The position numbers and the translations under genes are program-made. The notes beneath the pieces were generated by a model. That model made no database searches and was not told the DNA's origin. It worked only from the letters and a program-made list of their open reading frames with translations. Positions 1 through 11,506 of a stretch of 64,000 bases of DNA are shown here, in pieces (position 1 is the first letter of the stretch; every line of letters begins with the position of its first letter). Source of the DNA: Agapetus fuscipes (Eukaryota > Arthropoda > Insecta > Trichoptera > Glossosomatidae). The DNA is taken from the NCBI GenBank assembly GCA_951799405.1, contig OX637334.1, positions 12,276,001 through 12,340,000 on the forward strand, given 5' to 3'.

Positions 1-22
1 TTAGTGTTTGATTGTAAAAATA

Positions 23-339
23 TATAAAAAATACCATCCCCTAGAAGATTAAATTGCCTGTAAAACTGTATGGATATAAACTATTTTATCGTGAAAGGTT
101 TGAACAGAATAGCGGTTAATCTTGTGGTAACATATTTTGCGTGATATTATGATGATAATATGAAATCATCATAATATTACGCAGATACTCGTGCTAGATA
201 GGTAAGTACTTATATACAACCATCAAAATACGTTACAAAAGTTAAACCGCTATAACATACAATCCTTTCACAATAAAAGAGTAAATATTCATACAATTTT
301 AAAGGAAATTTAATCTTCTAGGTGATGGTATTTTTTATA
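23..339. repeat. Fold-back (snap-back) element, AT-rich
   Basis: The two halves are reverse complements: the left edge TATAAAAAATACCATC pairs with the right edge GATGGTATTTTTTATA, and pairing continues to a centre near base 160 (ATTATGATGA / TCATCATAAT). Arms are about 140-150 bp with few mismatches. There is no coding potential. This is typical of a non-autonomous DNA element or MITE; no target duplication was confirmed. The stretch 340-807 that follows is AT-rich and shows no feature. Confidence 0.7.
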
Positions 340-807
340 AATTTTTAAAATAAAATACTAAGGCGTTCAAACCGAATTTTGAACCAAAAACGGGAACTGC
401 CGTAAAGTTTTTTAGAAAATGCTCTGAAACTACAGCAGATAGCAAGAATATGTAAGAGATTATTATTGTATACAAATTTATGTTCTTATATTTGACGTAC
501 AAAAATATCATATTTTTTATTTTGTTTTTGAGTTATAAAATATATTGTAAACAATAACATTTTACCCCTTTTTTTCCTGAACAAGAAGGGTTGGAAATAC
601 AAATTTGTAGTATGTTTATCTTCTTATTACAAGTAATGTATGTAATATCATATTTTTTTACTTTATTTCCATGGCTCATACAACTAACTTCAAAAGATCG
701 TTTTTTATAATTTACAAAAAAATAGCCGCATTCAAAACGCTCCAGGTTTGGAATATTTTTTTTTATGCAAAAAGCAGGTAATTAATATGGAGCATTAGTT
801 TTTACTA

Positions 808-974
808 GTCTCTGCCTGGTAGTCGATGAGGTAGTTTGCACCATTTTTTGGGCCTCTTTGAAGAGGCCGCATCCAAAACGCTCCAGGATAGGAAACGGCA
901 GATCTGTGAAAAAATCATGTACTCGATGCAAACTACCAGCCTGACCATGTCTCTGCCTGGTAGTCGATGAGGTA
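808..974. repeat. Short direct repeat pair around a small inverted repeat
   Basis: The 26-bp string beginning GTCTCTGCCTGGTAGTCGAT occurs at 808-833 and again at 949-974. Between them, GGTAGTTTGCA (about 830) is inverted as TGCAAACTACC (about 928). The motif AAAACGCTCCAGG also occurs near 736 and 876. This looks like a small rearranged repeat; its class is unknown. Confidence 0.5.
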
Positions 975-1532
975 AGGTTTCATACGTCTAGCTCTTAGAC
1001 TAAGAGGCATTACAATTTTATGCCACTGTAAGCCATCAGCTGGTATCTGTGACAGACGTGAGAGGCGTAAATGTAGCAGGATTGAACAAGTTTCTCGCGG
1101 TCAGCCTCTGAAAAGTTGAACCATGTTTCTTCTTTAACTTGATAATTGATTGGTGACCGCCGCGTATTTGAAAATGCCGATTTTACATGTCGAATATTGA
1201 TGTTAATTGTCAACAACGAAAAACGCAACAGAGAAATGCATCTGAATGCAGCTGCAGACTACGAGCCGTATTATAGTGTGTGCATACAAAATATACTTTG
1301 TACACATCATTGAAAAGATAAAAATTCAATTAAAAAATAATGTTTGCAGCGTAAATGGTAGATATTATTATAAACATCAAATAGTCATGTGTTGTTTTTA
1401 TTTAAAATGTGTATATTATTTTATAAACCATAAAATACATTTCGAATTTACAAAAATCGAGTTTCGTAGTTGTTTGCTAAACAGGCTCCTAGCTAGGTGG
1501 CCGGGCATAAATCAGTTAATATTACCAAACCA

Positions 1533-1660
1533 CAGCCAATTTCAATTTGCCGCCATTATAGAAAGGGCTTTATAATAACATGATTTTAATACTCAATTAA
1601 TATTTTCAAACTGCAGCCAATTTAAATTTGCCGCCATTATAGAAAGGGCTTTCTGCAGCC
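1533..1660. repeat. Two units of a ~75-bp repeat (CAGCCAATTTAAATTTGCCGCC type)
   Basis: The motif CAGCCAATTT..ATTTGCCGCC followed by ATTATAGAAAGGGCTTT occurs twice here. The same family recurs at 56817-56890 and 57985-58190, more than 55 kb away. The remaining DNA from 1661 to 3087 holds no gene I can support. It contains a GC-richer patch (1690-1760) and a short palindromic GGGCTAGATCGGGCTAA motif (about 1805) that is echoed near 13865-13955. Confidence 0.6.
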
Positions 1661-3502
1661 AACTTCGCACTTGTGTACTGTACTGGACCGTAATGCGAAC
1701 GCTTCACGGGCGAGTAGCGCCCCGCCCACCACTAAATTACTCGGTACTTGACTAAATTAGTCGCCTTGTGCGAACTAATAATTGGCAATTGAAGAAGCTA
1801 AAAAGGGCTAGATCGGGCTAAAAGGAGCACAAAAAGAGTTGGTGTAAAAAAAGGCTAAAAAAACACAAGTGCAATTCTCGATGTTCGGTTGCACTAAAGA
1901 TATTAGTTGCCGGTGGAGATTAATAGCCCTTGCGAAAGAGTTCCTTTGCCGTTTTGCGATTCTCGTTCCCACCGACCTTCCGACTATCCTTACAAGGGAC
2001 AGCAATGGGTTTTTTAAGTTTTTTCTCGATTGGCCAGACTGACGGATGATCGATGTGATAATCGTCCGACAGGTGCCAGGGTGTCTATTCCCATTTGACC
2101 CATAGACAATAATCTTCTAGAATTTACGAAAATATGTCAAAAAAGCCATAAACGGTATTCCACAAGGTCTCACCTCGATTCTTGTCATTAGAGAAGAATC
2201 ATGAGCCATTTTGCCGGTGAGTTGCATCTCGAGCGCTCAAAATGTATGAAGATCTATGTTACGGAGGTTATGTTGCGAAGATTTTGAGAAGTATTTATTT
2301 TTAAAAGGTGAAATGTTATTCCTCCGTAAAATAACATATCATAATATTAAGAAGTACTTCAGTATCATATTTTTAATTTAGAATTCGTGGTTTTAAGGGG
2401 AAAAACTTGGTCGATGAAAACATTATAAGTACTTTTATTGCAATTCCAATGCAACGTTATTTTATACGATAATAATCTCAGAAAATTATAACACTGTCCA
2501 AAATATGTTAATAATAATATTATTTTTAATTCCCAGCTGACTTTTGCGAGAGCGAATAAAAATATATGATTTAGAGTGAGACAGCATGATCAAAAACAAC
2601 GTTGCCAAATCGTTTTGATAGAATCGTATTAGACAGAAACACTTGCATTGCAGAATACGAGGCGGCCATTTTTTGTGAATCTTGATTTCTGGGACTCGAG
2701 ATTTTTGTGAGAAATGGGAATAGCAGCCCAGCTCAAAGAGTAAATTTCCCCATATATTTAAAAAAAAATACTTAAACTCCATCAAAAAGTAGTAAAACAG
2801 TAATAAGTGCAAATAAGTACGTAACTGAATGAAAATACATAAAACTACATTACAATGTAATGAAAAACTCAGTTCTCAACAATACGATGTTTGGTGAAAA
2901 CTATTTTTTATATTGTACTTTTACTCCTTCAACTTGTTAAAACTAGCCCAATTTATTTTAATTAAAAAATTAAAGGTGATTTGCTTATTTCAAATATGCT
3001 AAAATTAGGAAATAATTAAAAATAACATTTTAAATGAAATTATTTTTCCTTGGATTTTGGGGGCAATTCTCATAGTTCACAGCTCTCGCATATCAGGGGC
3101 CTGTATTTTCAACGTACAAGTTAACAATTGTAGCTCACAATTGTTAAAATTTGACAGATCTGACGTAACTAGTGTATTTTGAAACTACAAGTACACAACT
3201 TGTAAAGAACAAGCTACAATTACAAGTCTACTATCCATAGACAACTTTTTTTACTTTATCGTAGAAAACGTCAAAAAAAATGCCTAATCTAACAAGTGTA
3301 TTACGAACATAAATTAAAGTCTTACAAAATTGTTAATTATTTACTGTCAAAATCTAACAAGCCTACCTAGCTTTGGAGTTAGGTAGACTTGTAAACTTGC
3401 TTTACACTGAACTTTTGATGAGCCTTTATTGCCATCATTTTGATGTTTATTTTTCATAATATCACTCTTTATTTTTATCGGAAGTCCGTATAGGGACTGC
3501 AC

Positions 3503-4742
3503 GACCCCGTTCACAAGTATTTTGCTACTGGTTACCCTGTTTTATAATTCGGAAGCCATATTGTAATCGATCTATGGTACGCGGAATGTATGGTTATGAG
3601 GAAGGAGGAAGGGGAAGAGGTCGTTTTTTAAACTGAAATCAGAATGAGCGTAAATAAATTTGAATTAATAATTTATATTTACTGTTATTCATGTAAAAAA
3701 AGAGTTTAAGAGCCAATAAACTTTATTTTGTTTAGTATTTATTAAATTGCTCATTTTTTATTAAAAAAAACTGATGAAAAAATATTTTATAATGATGGTT
3801 GAACTGTGTGTAGGATTTGCGCAGCGATAACAGCCATAACCACCCCACACGCCTGCTTGGCGCCAGTCGGCCTCAAACGTCAAGCGGTCAAGCGTATTTG
3901 AAATTAACTGTTTTATTTTCACTATTATTGAAGAGTGCAGAGAGTAATGAAATCAAGAAGACTCCAGTGGCCGGACACGTAGCATGTGCAGAAGACTCCA
4001 GGATCATCAGAACTGTCTTGGATGGTGCCCCCTCAGGTGTTAATCACTTGGACGTCCAAGGATGCGGTGGGCAGAGAACGTCGAAGCCAACGCCGAAGTT
4101 TTGGGAGTGAGGCGACCATGGAGGGAAGCAGCACAACGCAGAGTGGTGCAGGTGTCCCTGAGCCTTGAAGGCTGTCGGCTGATGAGCCGAAGAAAGTGAA
4201 ATTAAAGTGTATAGATTTCATATTATAAATATTTCCGGTCCTCAGGCCATCATCAGGGGACAATCATCAGGGATCCAAAACTTTTGCAAGAAATAGTACA
4301 GAATGCCAGTGTCCTTGACAATATAGACAGGTGCCTATTTGATTGTTTACCTACTAAATTTATTTTTGCCATATCATTTGTGTTTATTACATTGAGGTTT
4401 TTTTATTTATTTTTTTCTTTACACAGTGTGTATTTTTGTGATTGTATGACTAATCTTTCTAGAATAAATAAATATTGTGCAAAATACAAGTGTTTTATTT
4501 TGATAGCTTTAAAGCAATAATAATAATATTAATAAATAATATCATGGCAGATAATAATATATGATTATAGTGGTGTGAGTGTACCCGCGTGCCGCGTGTA
4601 TAATACACACATGCATACAAGATCATAGTCCAATACGCAGAATGTATGGAAGGGAAGTAAGAAGGCGAGGAAGGGGGGTTTCGAAGTACGTACCTACCCC
4701 TAAGCCATAGAGTAGCTTCTCTAAGTACCTATATACTCTGTG
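3503..4742 (+). repeat. Left arm of the giant inverted repeat
   Basis: This 1240-bp arm is near-identical, in reverse complement, to 8539-9779. The differences I see are isolated single bases, for example the base that changes CACAACGCAG to CACAAGGCAG and one in the AAGAGCC/AAGCGCC position. It contains the LINE 3' relic at 3957-4263. The outer left segment 3124-3502, rich in ACTTGT/ACAAGT motifs, has no counterpart in the right arm. Confidence 0.9.
3957..4263 (+). pseudogene. RTE-like LINE ORF C-terminus, frameshifted, in left arm
   Basis: The first frame gives AGHVACAEDSRIIRTVLDGA, matching the WxGHVxRxxDxR signature near the C-terminus of RTE-type non-LTR ORFs. A frameshift near 4045 moves the reading to GRPRMRWAENVEA and then LGVRRPWREAAQRRVV, the usual 'GRPRxRWxDxVExD...W...AxxR' end. 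No reverse transcriptase remains here, so this is a 5'-truncated relic. It is duplicated in the opposite arm. Confidence 0.7.
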
Positions 4743-5378
4743 GGACTGCATACATCTCAAAGACAATGTGGTTCCACGTATATATACCTCAATGGGTTCC
4801 ACACATTTTTCACTGTTAGAAAACTGATATTCCGACATAGACGAACTGCTGATCGCCGAAAAAAACTTCGTATTTCTGAAGAAATGTGTCAGGAATGTGA
4901 GCCTTCTCCTGGGCCTTCCACCTCCACGGCTGAGGTGCATGCATCTTCTATCACCTGTAGGGCCCATGACAAACATGTGCAGGTGAACATGAAGGCGCAC
5001 GTCAGGAGTAAGGCAACTGCTACAGACCCTCCTGCATTAGTTGACAGAGCCTCATCACCCATCATGTGTCTCCAACCACACTTACTGGCAGATGCTGAAT
5101 GCCATCTTAACATTGCATTTCCAGCAGTTGAATCCGATGTCTGTAGTCAAAAGTCAGACAGTGAGAATGTGCCGGACAGTGATTCCAACCCAAATTGCAG
5201 CAAAATACCTGAAAATTCCTGCCATTCTCTTCAAGAATTTGTTATGCTCTTTTACTTTACCATCCTTGTGTGTATGCTCTCTAGATTTGTAGAAATCAAC
5301 GCTTTGCATCCTCAAGGCGTCAACTTTGCCTGGAGATTGCTTGCCGCGTTCGTCAACTTGGAAACAAATTGTTGTTGA
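4740..5378 (+). other. Unrecognised 212-codon open frame just inside the left arm
   Basis: A + strand frame is open from the arm boundary to 5378. The first third is basic (RHRRTADRRKKLRISEEM) and the middle is Ser/Pro/Asp-rich with scattered Cys and His. A further in-frame-looking segment downstream (about 5391-5434, then after the hAT insertion to about 6019) would continue as IIDVWRIIDDGLQ before a stop. I do not recognise the protein. It could be an accessory gene of the composite element or chance coding. The opposite strand of 5154-5360 also has an exon-like frame rich in Lys and Arg, so strand choice is uncertain. Confidence 0.25.
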
Positions 5379-5442
5379 TATAATTATTAAACATGTCATC
5401 GAGCATGCCGAGACATAACCTTGGCTTTTTCTTGATGGCCAT

Positions 5443-5972
5443 CAAGGCCGTAGCCAAAAAATAATTTGGGGGGGTGTTTGATTTCGTGGAACAGTAGAAA
5501 AACATACAATTTAATAAAAGAAATAAAATGGTGTTACTTATCATACATATTTATTAGAAAACCATTACAGAAATATTATATTAATACGTTATTACAAAAT
5601 TAAATTTAGTCTTTCTTTGTAGCGAACAAATCAATTACCTCCTCGGTGTCGATGTCAATTCTGCGGTGGATTGACATTAACGCCAAACCTGTGGAGCTGT
5701 TGGCCTGTGGAATTTCTCAAATAAGTTTTGAGGCGTTTCAGATAAGAGAAAGTCCTCTCAGGAGTACATGTAGAAACAGGCAGTGTCGCCATGATTTTGA
5801 AAAGTTTGTGAATATTTGGAAATGTTGTGTATAACAACAAAGTGAGACGGGCGGACTGTAGATAATAGCTGTAGTCTCATGAATACTTATTAAAAGTCTA
5901 AAATAAATATCTTTTTTTTTTATTTCGGGGGGGGGATCAATCCCCCTTGATCCCCTCCTGGCTACGGCCTTG
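5443..5972. mobile_element. Short hAT element with perfect 8-bp target duplication
   Basis: The termini CAAGGCCGTAGCC and GGCTACGGCCTTG are inverted repeats. They are flanked on both sides by ATGGCCAT (5435-5442 and 5973-5980), the 8-bp duplication expected of hAT transposition. Total length is 530 bp. The interior keeps only the end of a transposase gene on the minus strand, so the copy is an internally deleted, non-autonomous derivative. It is nested inside the giant composite. Confidence 0.88.
5655..5840 (-). pseudogene. hAT transposase C-terminal dimerisation remnant
   Basis: The minus-strand peptide contains FPNIHKLFKIMATLPVSTCT followed by ERTFSYLKRLKTYLRNSTGQ, the hAT-family C-terminal dimerisation signature (LPVSTxxxERxFSxLKxxKxxxRxxxxxxR). 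It lies inside the 530-bp hAT element, running towards its left terminus. The catalytic DDE region and the N-terminal BED finger are missing, so it is not functional. Confidence 0.85.
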
Positions 5973-6375
5973 ATGGCCATAATAGATGTTTGGAGAATCA
6001 TCGACGATGGTCTTCAATAGCCAGACCGTCAATCTAATTTTTTAAATATGTATCATCATTGTGTATCTTTATTTCTTGATGCCAATGTACATACTATTTG
6101 CTTGCTCGGCTGAAATAAATATGTGATTATATAAATGAAAGAAAGCAATAAAAAAATATTTTACAAATTCAACTTTCACTTTTTATTTCAAGAAGGTACA
6201 AGTCTACAACGATAGTTGTAACAAGTTTACAATGATAGTTACCTACAACCATCTGAAAATGGCAGTACACAATGGCATATAGTTACTGAATTTGATGAAT
6301 GGAAGTGTCTATTTTTTGGTGTAAAAACAATTATAAGCATAGAACTTTTGCAATGCATATTGCTCTTTGACCCTC

Positions 6376-6734
6376 CGCACACTAGACGACTTGTCACCGC
6401 GAAAGTCGCCGCGACTAGTCGTCTAGTGTGCTGCCGTGTCGGCGACAGTCGCCACGACTAGACGTCTGTGCGGCTGTTTCGGCGACAGTCGCCGTGACTT
6501 GTAGTTGTGACGTCGTGCAGCAAGCCATGCCACAGAGTATATGGGTAGGTATACTGCGACTGTCGTCTAGTGTGCGTGTGGGTGGCGCGACTGTCGCGGC
6601 AACAAGTAGCGAGCGGGCACGACTCCCGCAGCTAGTCGCCGAGTCTCGGCGTCTCAGACGCCAAGTGTGCGGAGCTTTGAACAAAATGTTTGAAAACTGT
6701 CGGCCGCAGCCTGTCGCCTGTCGTCTAGTGTGCG
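6376..6734. mobile_element. GC-rich MITE with CGCACACTAGACGAC termini
   Basis: The terminal inverted repeats are CGCACACTAGACGAC (6376-6390) and GTCGTCTAGTGTGCG (6720-6734). The interior repeats CTAGTCGTCTAGTGTGC and GTCGGCGACAGTCGCC-type motifs in both orientations, giving strong secondary structure. GC content is far above the surroundings. The insertion sits immediately after the last readable codons of the SWIM-finger gene (minus strand). No clear target duplication was found. Confidence 0.75.
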
Positions 6735-6742
6735 CCTAGACT

Positions 6743-7470
6743 TAAATACATCTTTTAAAAATGAGCCATCTCCTTCAGGCCGATGCCCCCAATTCCCGAA
6801 GTCAGCTGCTTTTATGTACGGAATGGTGGTTCCGGTGCCCGCCATTACTGGTCTTTTCCAGGAGCATTCAACAGAGGTTCTGCTGGGCTCAATACTTCTG
6901 CGGTACAGCCAGTATAAAAAAGCAACTGCGTGCTTACAGCCACCTGTAACAAAAAATCTTAATAAATGAATATATTGACTAATGAGTAATGATTCAAGCA
7001 GGAATGACAAGTATCCCGCAACTCGATCATCTGACGTCACAATTATCTCAATTTAAGTGCGGACCCTATTACCCCAAGCAAGATAATATGGTTCTCAACA
7101 TTTCATCTATCAGTATACGTGCCTACCTTACTCATGCACAAAATGAAATATTCAAGGAATCTTAAATTTTTATGATTCTTAATTTTATTCTAACACTAGA
7201 CACTAGGCACCCACGACAAATCAGGTGATGAGAGATATGTATATGTGATTGAATAAAAGCATGTCGTTAAGGTACCTTGGGATGCAGGACAGTCTTCATC
7301 CTGACATGATAATATAATCTCCTCCGCTTCATTGATGATGGCAGCCACTCTGTATGCTTTCTTGTGGATTTTGTGTTTGGGTGTTATCCGACATTTTGTG
7401 ACGCACAATTCACTTTCCCTTTTAGCTTCCACATATCCAACAGCACTCGCTGTAGTCTCCTCTCGTAGAT
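6743..7470 (-). pseudogene. SWIM-type zinc-finger protein fragment, two exons
   Basis: Two minus-strand exons can be joined. The first runs 7470 to 7276, from an acceptor TTTTTCAG to a donor AAG|GTACC. The second runs from 6943 after the acceptor GTTACAG down to about 6743. The spliced frame reads ILSCQDEDCPASQ-GG-CKHAVAFLYWLYRRS and then EPSRTSVECSWKRP. This has the Cys..Cys..CxH spacing of a SWIM finger and resembles insect proteins of the 'GGCKHAxAFLxWxHRRSEEPS' type, often transposon-linked. The C-terminal side is cut by the MITE at 6376-6734. Upstream exons were not found with confidence. Placement inside the giant inverted repeat suggests cargo or a remnant of the element's own gene. 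Confidence 0.6.
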
Positions 7471-8202
7471 CTGAAAAATATGAAAAAATAGTTGAAGTTT
7501 GAAAAGAAGTGAGTTCTGCAGTGAAAAAATGGCACTCATATAACAGATAAAAGTTTGAGTGAAAATATGCACTGCTTCGAAGGCAAGAGTTAAAAGATTT
7601 GAATTTACTTCAATCCTATCAAAAAAACCTATTATCCTAATGTGAGGTTAGGTTTTAGCTTGCCCTTTTTTATCACAATGAGGACCGCACGTGAATTGGC
7701 ATATAAAAAAATGTGCCTTATCACGGCCGGGTTGCTAAAGAAAAGGAAAATAAATACTTTGTTATTGGTTGCTATTGACTGGTGTCCCATACAAGTGTGA
7801 CGTTTACCCGCCTATAAAAAAGTTCTAAATTCCGATTGGCTACGATTCTATTCGTATACAAGTTTTTACAACTCCTAAGCTATATGATTAAAGTGTAAAA
7901 TAAAACTATTTAAAGCCACACAACAATCAATCCTTGAAACTAAGGGTCATAGAAATTGACAAACTTACCGGTTCACTTTGACACCGCGAAGTTCCGCGTA
8001 GCAGAAATCAGGATTATCCGTGAAAAACACACTTAAAATCTCTTCATTTATAGTAGGAACATTGTCTGATTGTCCTTTTGCAAATCCTGAGTCCCATCAT
8101 TTTTACATTTACATGCAAAATAAACATGGTAACTTTAAAATACCAAACGCTCCCACAGCACGCATACAGTATTTCAAACTTTGTACCGCTTTGTACTTCG
8201 CC

Positions 8203-8310
8203 TCACCAATTAGCAAGAAGTGAAACGTCTCTTTGCATTAAATTTTCAAGTTCTTCTTTCGTTTGCGAATGATAAAAAATGATGGTATCGTCTGTATATA
8301 GTTGTAGGGT
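8203..8310 (-). pseudogene. LINE reverse transcriptase scrap (YTDD box)
   Basis: The minus-strand peptide LQLYTDDTIIFYHSQTKEEL ends ...SLLANW. YTDD corresponds to the YADD catalytic box of Jockey/CR1-like reverse transcriptases and is followed by the usual linker helix. Only about 35 residues are readable and there is no complete domain. It is a truncated insertion in the interior of the composite element. The stretch 7471-8202 shows no coding feature. Confidence 0.6.
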
Positions 8311-8538
8311 ACCTCGTACGTCCCATATAGTTATATCAACACAATAACATAACCTCAAAATGTGCACAGCATAGAGAAAAGTTTTTTTTTTCATAGTGAT
8401 GTTACCAAAACTTGTAAAATCGTTATTGCAGACTTGTAAAACGATAAACTTGTAAAAAACAGAAATACCCATGAAAATGGAATGTTAGAAATACACTAGT
8501 AATTGTAACTTGTTAGTTACAAGGCTTGTTACTTGTAA

Positions 8539-9779
8539 CACAGAGTATATAGGTACTTAGAGAAGCTACTCTATGGCTTAGGGGTAGGTACGTACTTCGA
8601 AACCCCCCTTCCTCGCCTTCTTACTTCCCTTCCATACATTCTGCGTATTGGACTATGATCTTGTATGCATGTGTGTATTATACACGCGGCACGCGGGTAC
8701 ACTCACACCACTATAATCATATATTATTATCTGCCATGATATTATTTATTAATATTATTATTATTGCTTTAAAGCTATCAAAATAAAACACTTGTATTTT
8801 GCACAATATTTATTTATTCTAGAAAGATTAGTCATACAATCACAAAAATACACACTGTGTAAAGAAAAAAATAAATAAAAAAACCTCAATGTAATAAACA
8901 CAAATGATATGGCAAAAATAAATTTAGTAGGTAAACAATCAAATAGGCACCTGTCTATATTGTCAAGGACACTGGCATTCTGTACTATTTCTTGCAAAAG
9001 TTTTGGATCCCTGATGATTGTCCCCTGATGATGGCCTGAGGACCGGAAATATTTATAATATGAAATCTATACACTTTAATTTCACTTTCTTCGGCTCATC
9101 AGCCGACAGCCTTCAAGGCTCAGGGACACCTGCACCACTCTGCCTTGTGCTGCTTCCCTCCATAGTCGCCTCACTCCCAAAACTTCGGCGTTGGCTTCGA
9201 CGTTCTCTGCCCACCGCATCCTTGGACGTCCAAGTGATTAACACCTGAGGGGGCACCATCCAAGACAGTTCTGATGATCCTGGAGTCTTCTGCACATGCT
9301 ACGTGTCCGGCCACTGGAGTCTTCTTGATTTCATTACTCTCTGCACTCTTCAATAATAGTGAAAATAAAACAGTTAATTTCAAATACGCTTGACCGCTTG
9401 ACGTTTGAGGCCGACTGGCGCCAAGCAGGCGTGTGGGGTGGTTATGGCTGTTATCGCTGCGCAAATCCTACACACAGTTCAACCATCATTATAAAATATT
9501 TTTTCATCAGTTTTTTTTTAATAAAAAATGAGCAATTTAATAAATACTAAACAAAATAAAGTTTATTGGCGCTTAAACTCTTTTTTTACATGAATAACAG
9601 TAAATATAAATTATTAATTCAAATTTATTTACGCTCATTCTGATTTCAGTTTAAAAAACGACCTCTTCCCCTTCCTCCTTCCTCATAACCATACATTCCG
9701 CGTACCATAGATCGATTACAATATGGCTTCCGAATTATAAAACAGGGTAACCAGTAGCAAAATACTTGTGAACGGGGTC
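8539..9779 (-). repeat. Right arm of the giant inverted repeat
   Basis: This is the reverse complement of 3503-4742, near-identical over 1.24 kb including the LINE relic. The inner boundary lies at CACAGAGTATATAGG (8539) and the outer at AACGGGGTC (9779). Subterminal ACTTGTAA motifs flank it on the inner side (8410-8535). Confidence 0.9.
9018..9324 (-). pseudogene. RTE-like LINE C-terminus, copy in right arm
   Basis: This mirrors 3957-4263 with the same frameshift. Because the frameshift and truncation are shared, the LINE inserted and decayed before the arms were duplicated. Confidence 0.7.
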
Positions 9780-9844
9780 TGACTTGTAAATTGTAACTTG
9801 TCAACTTGTACGTTGAAAATACAGGCCCCAGGTTGGCATATCAG

Positions 9845-10479
9845 GCTAACTTCACGCCTGCTGTCAACTGACATTTGACAATTAAATCTATGCTTAAATC
9901 TTTTATATTGAGCGTTATAATGATTGAAAATCACTTGTAAATAATTCTGTTTACAATTTATCACAAATAAAGATGAAATTATGAAAAAATAACGCAATTT
10001 CTTGATGCAAATTTACTGTTGTCAAAAGCATAATTATTATCTGCATGACGTACTTACCGACGCGCATATTATGCCGTTCAGAATGCCAATTTTCGTAAGA
10101 TCGTAATTCCTATTCTACGTCATAATTTTCCATAATAATGTCACGTGGGTCACAAATAAACATAAGGAATGAGTTTGCGAATACATTTATTTAGGTCATT
10201 AAAGAAAATAAGTCATATATTTGTAATAATCTACTGACAATTTCTGTCCTTCGCTGTACGGCGGGGTAAATCGGCCGCGCTATATTTTGACAGTTCCGGG
10301 AGATTCCTCACCTTTATAAGAAATAGCCTTCAGCCAAATTTTCAAACGAGAATCACAATTCACCTTTCATTCGGCAACGAATCGGTATCAGTCGCCTTCG
10401 GCCTCGCCTTTGAGATCCCGAATAGCCCTTCCGGACTTATGATTTCAATTATGTAGGTATTTATTTTTTAGTTTGAATC
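9845..10479. other. No gene recognised; unique-looking intron DNA
   Basis: AT-rich sequence up to about 10240 is followed by a GC-richer block (10250-10450) containing CGGCGGGGTAAATCGGCCGC and TTCGGCCTCGCC. I see no splice-bounded open frame. It presumably belongs to the intron upstream of the CTIF-like exon at 14993. Confidence 0.4.
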
Positions 10480-11506
10480 CATGGAGTTCTATTAAATGGA
10501 GAGGCTATTTATTTGATTTAGTTCTAAACACTGTGATCCATACAGTCACTGAAATCTAATTTCGCCAGACATTGTCCCTTGTTTTGTCTCGCTCGCACAA
10601 CATACGTTTTTTGTTGTTGTCCTTTTCTATCATGTTATGTGTCTCTACTCCGTCGTTAATTTATGTAAGCAGGTAATGTTGCTTAGCAACGAATTGTTGA
10701 TGTTATTTTCCTTGACAACATAAATTAGAAAATATCTGATACTTTTTAATGCTTCTGTTCCATAAACGTAAAATTTACTTATTGTGACATAATTACTTGT
10801 GAAAATTATTTCAATTACATTTTTTTAATTTTAAGTTTTTTCAATGATGTTAGGAGTAATATCTATAGAAGACAAAGTAAAAATATATTCTTTTAAATCC
10901 AATTTCCTTGAAATATAAAATGATAAATAAAATAAAAAGTGTAGGCTAGAAATTGAAATTTTGAATTTTGAAATACAGACCACTTCAAATACAAACATTT
11001 CACAAAAAAAAATGTTCTCACGTGACGGTATCAGATACTATATTTTATCATCATCACATCTCTATCACTAAAAATGGCCGACGGTTTGACAGCGGGGCTA
11101 TTGTTTTGTGGCTAAAGGTATCGGCAGATAAAATATCAATTGAATTTACTTAAATATTAATATTCACTGGTAATTACGAGTGAAAAGTTACTCTGTAACT
11201 GTAACTCTGTCGCCATTCCGCTAGGGGTGGCCAGAGCCTCTGCAGAGTTGCCTCCATTTTTTCCTATCCTGACATACCTCTTTCAATTCCTTCATATCCA
11301 TCACCTTTTTCATGCATTTTCCTCTTTTACGCTCACTTTGTATATCCCATTCTTTCACAATCTCCTCAATCTGATCACTCCATACTTTTCACACTTTCTT
11401 TGTATACATACTTTGTCAGTCTATCATCTTTCATTCTTTCCACATGCCCAAACCATCTCATCACATTCTTTTGTACTTTAACTTTCACATCCTCTTTCAA
11501 ATTACA

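Larger units (their letters stand above)
3088..9844. mobile_element. Composite transposon-like unit with giant inverted arms
   Basis: The unit starts GGGCCTGTATTTTCAACGTA (3097) and ends with the reverse complement near 9829. A 27-bp outer inverted repeat is followed further in by long arms (3503-4742 against 8539-9779). A 9-bp direct repeat GCATATCAG lies at 3088-3096 and 9836-9844. On the right, six extra bases (AGGTTG) separate it from the inverted terminus. The interior (4743-8538) holds an unassigned ORF, a hAT relic, a MITE, a broken SWIM-finger gene and a LINE RT fragment. A 9-bp duplication together with a SWIM-type protein recalls Mutator-like elements. The superfamily is unproven, because no transposase DDE domain was recognised. 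Confidence 0.6.

Noticed and set aside
4165..4275. Hammerhead core CTGATGA..GAAA in the LINE 3' end of the left arm
   Set aside because: The minus strand gives CTGATGA..GGAAAT, but stem II pairs poorly and the expected cleavage base would be G, which hammerheads do not cut.
4623..5000. Minus-strand 125-codon ORF across the arm boundary
   Set aside because: It spans unrelated arm and interior DNA, has no domain, and overlaps a comparably weak plus-strand frame.
6428..6739. Opposing 103- and 89-codon ORFs in GC-rich DNA
   Set aside because: They arise from a self-complementary MITE with few stops because of its base composition.
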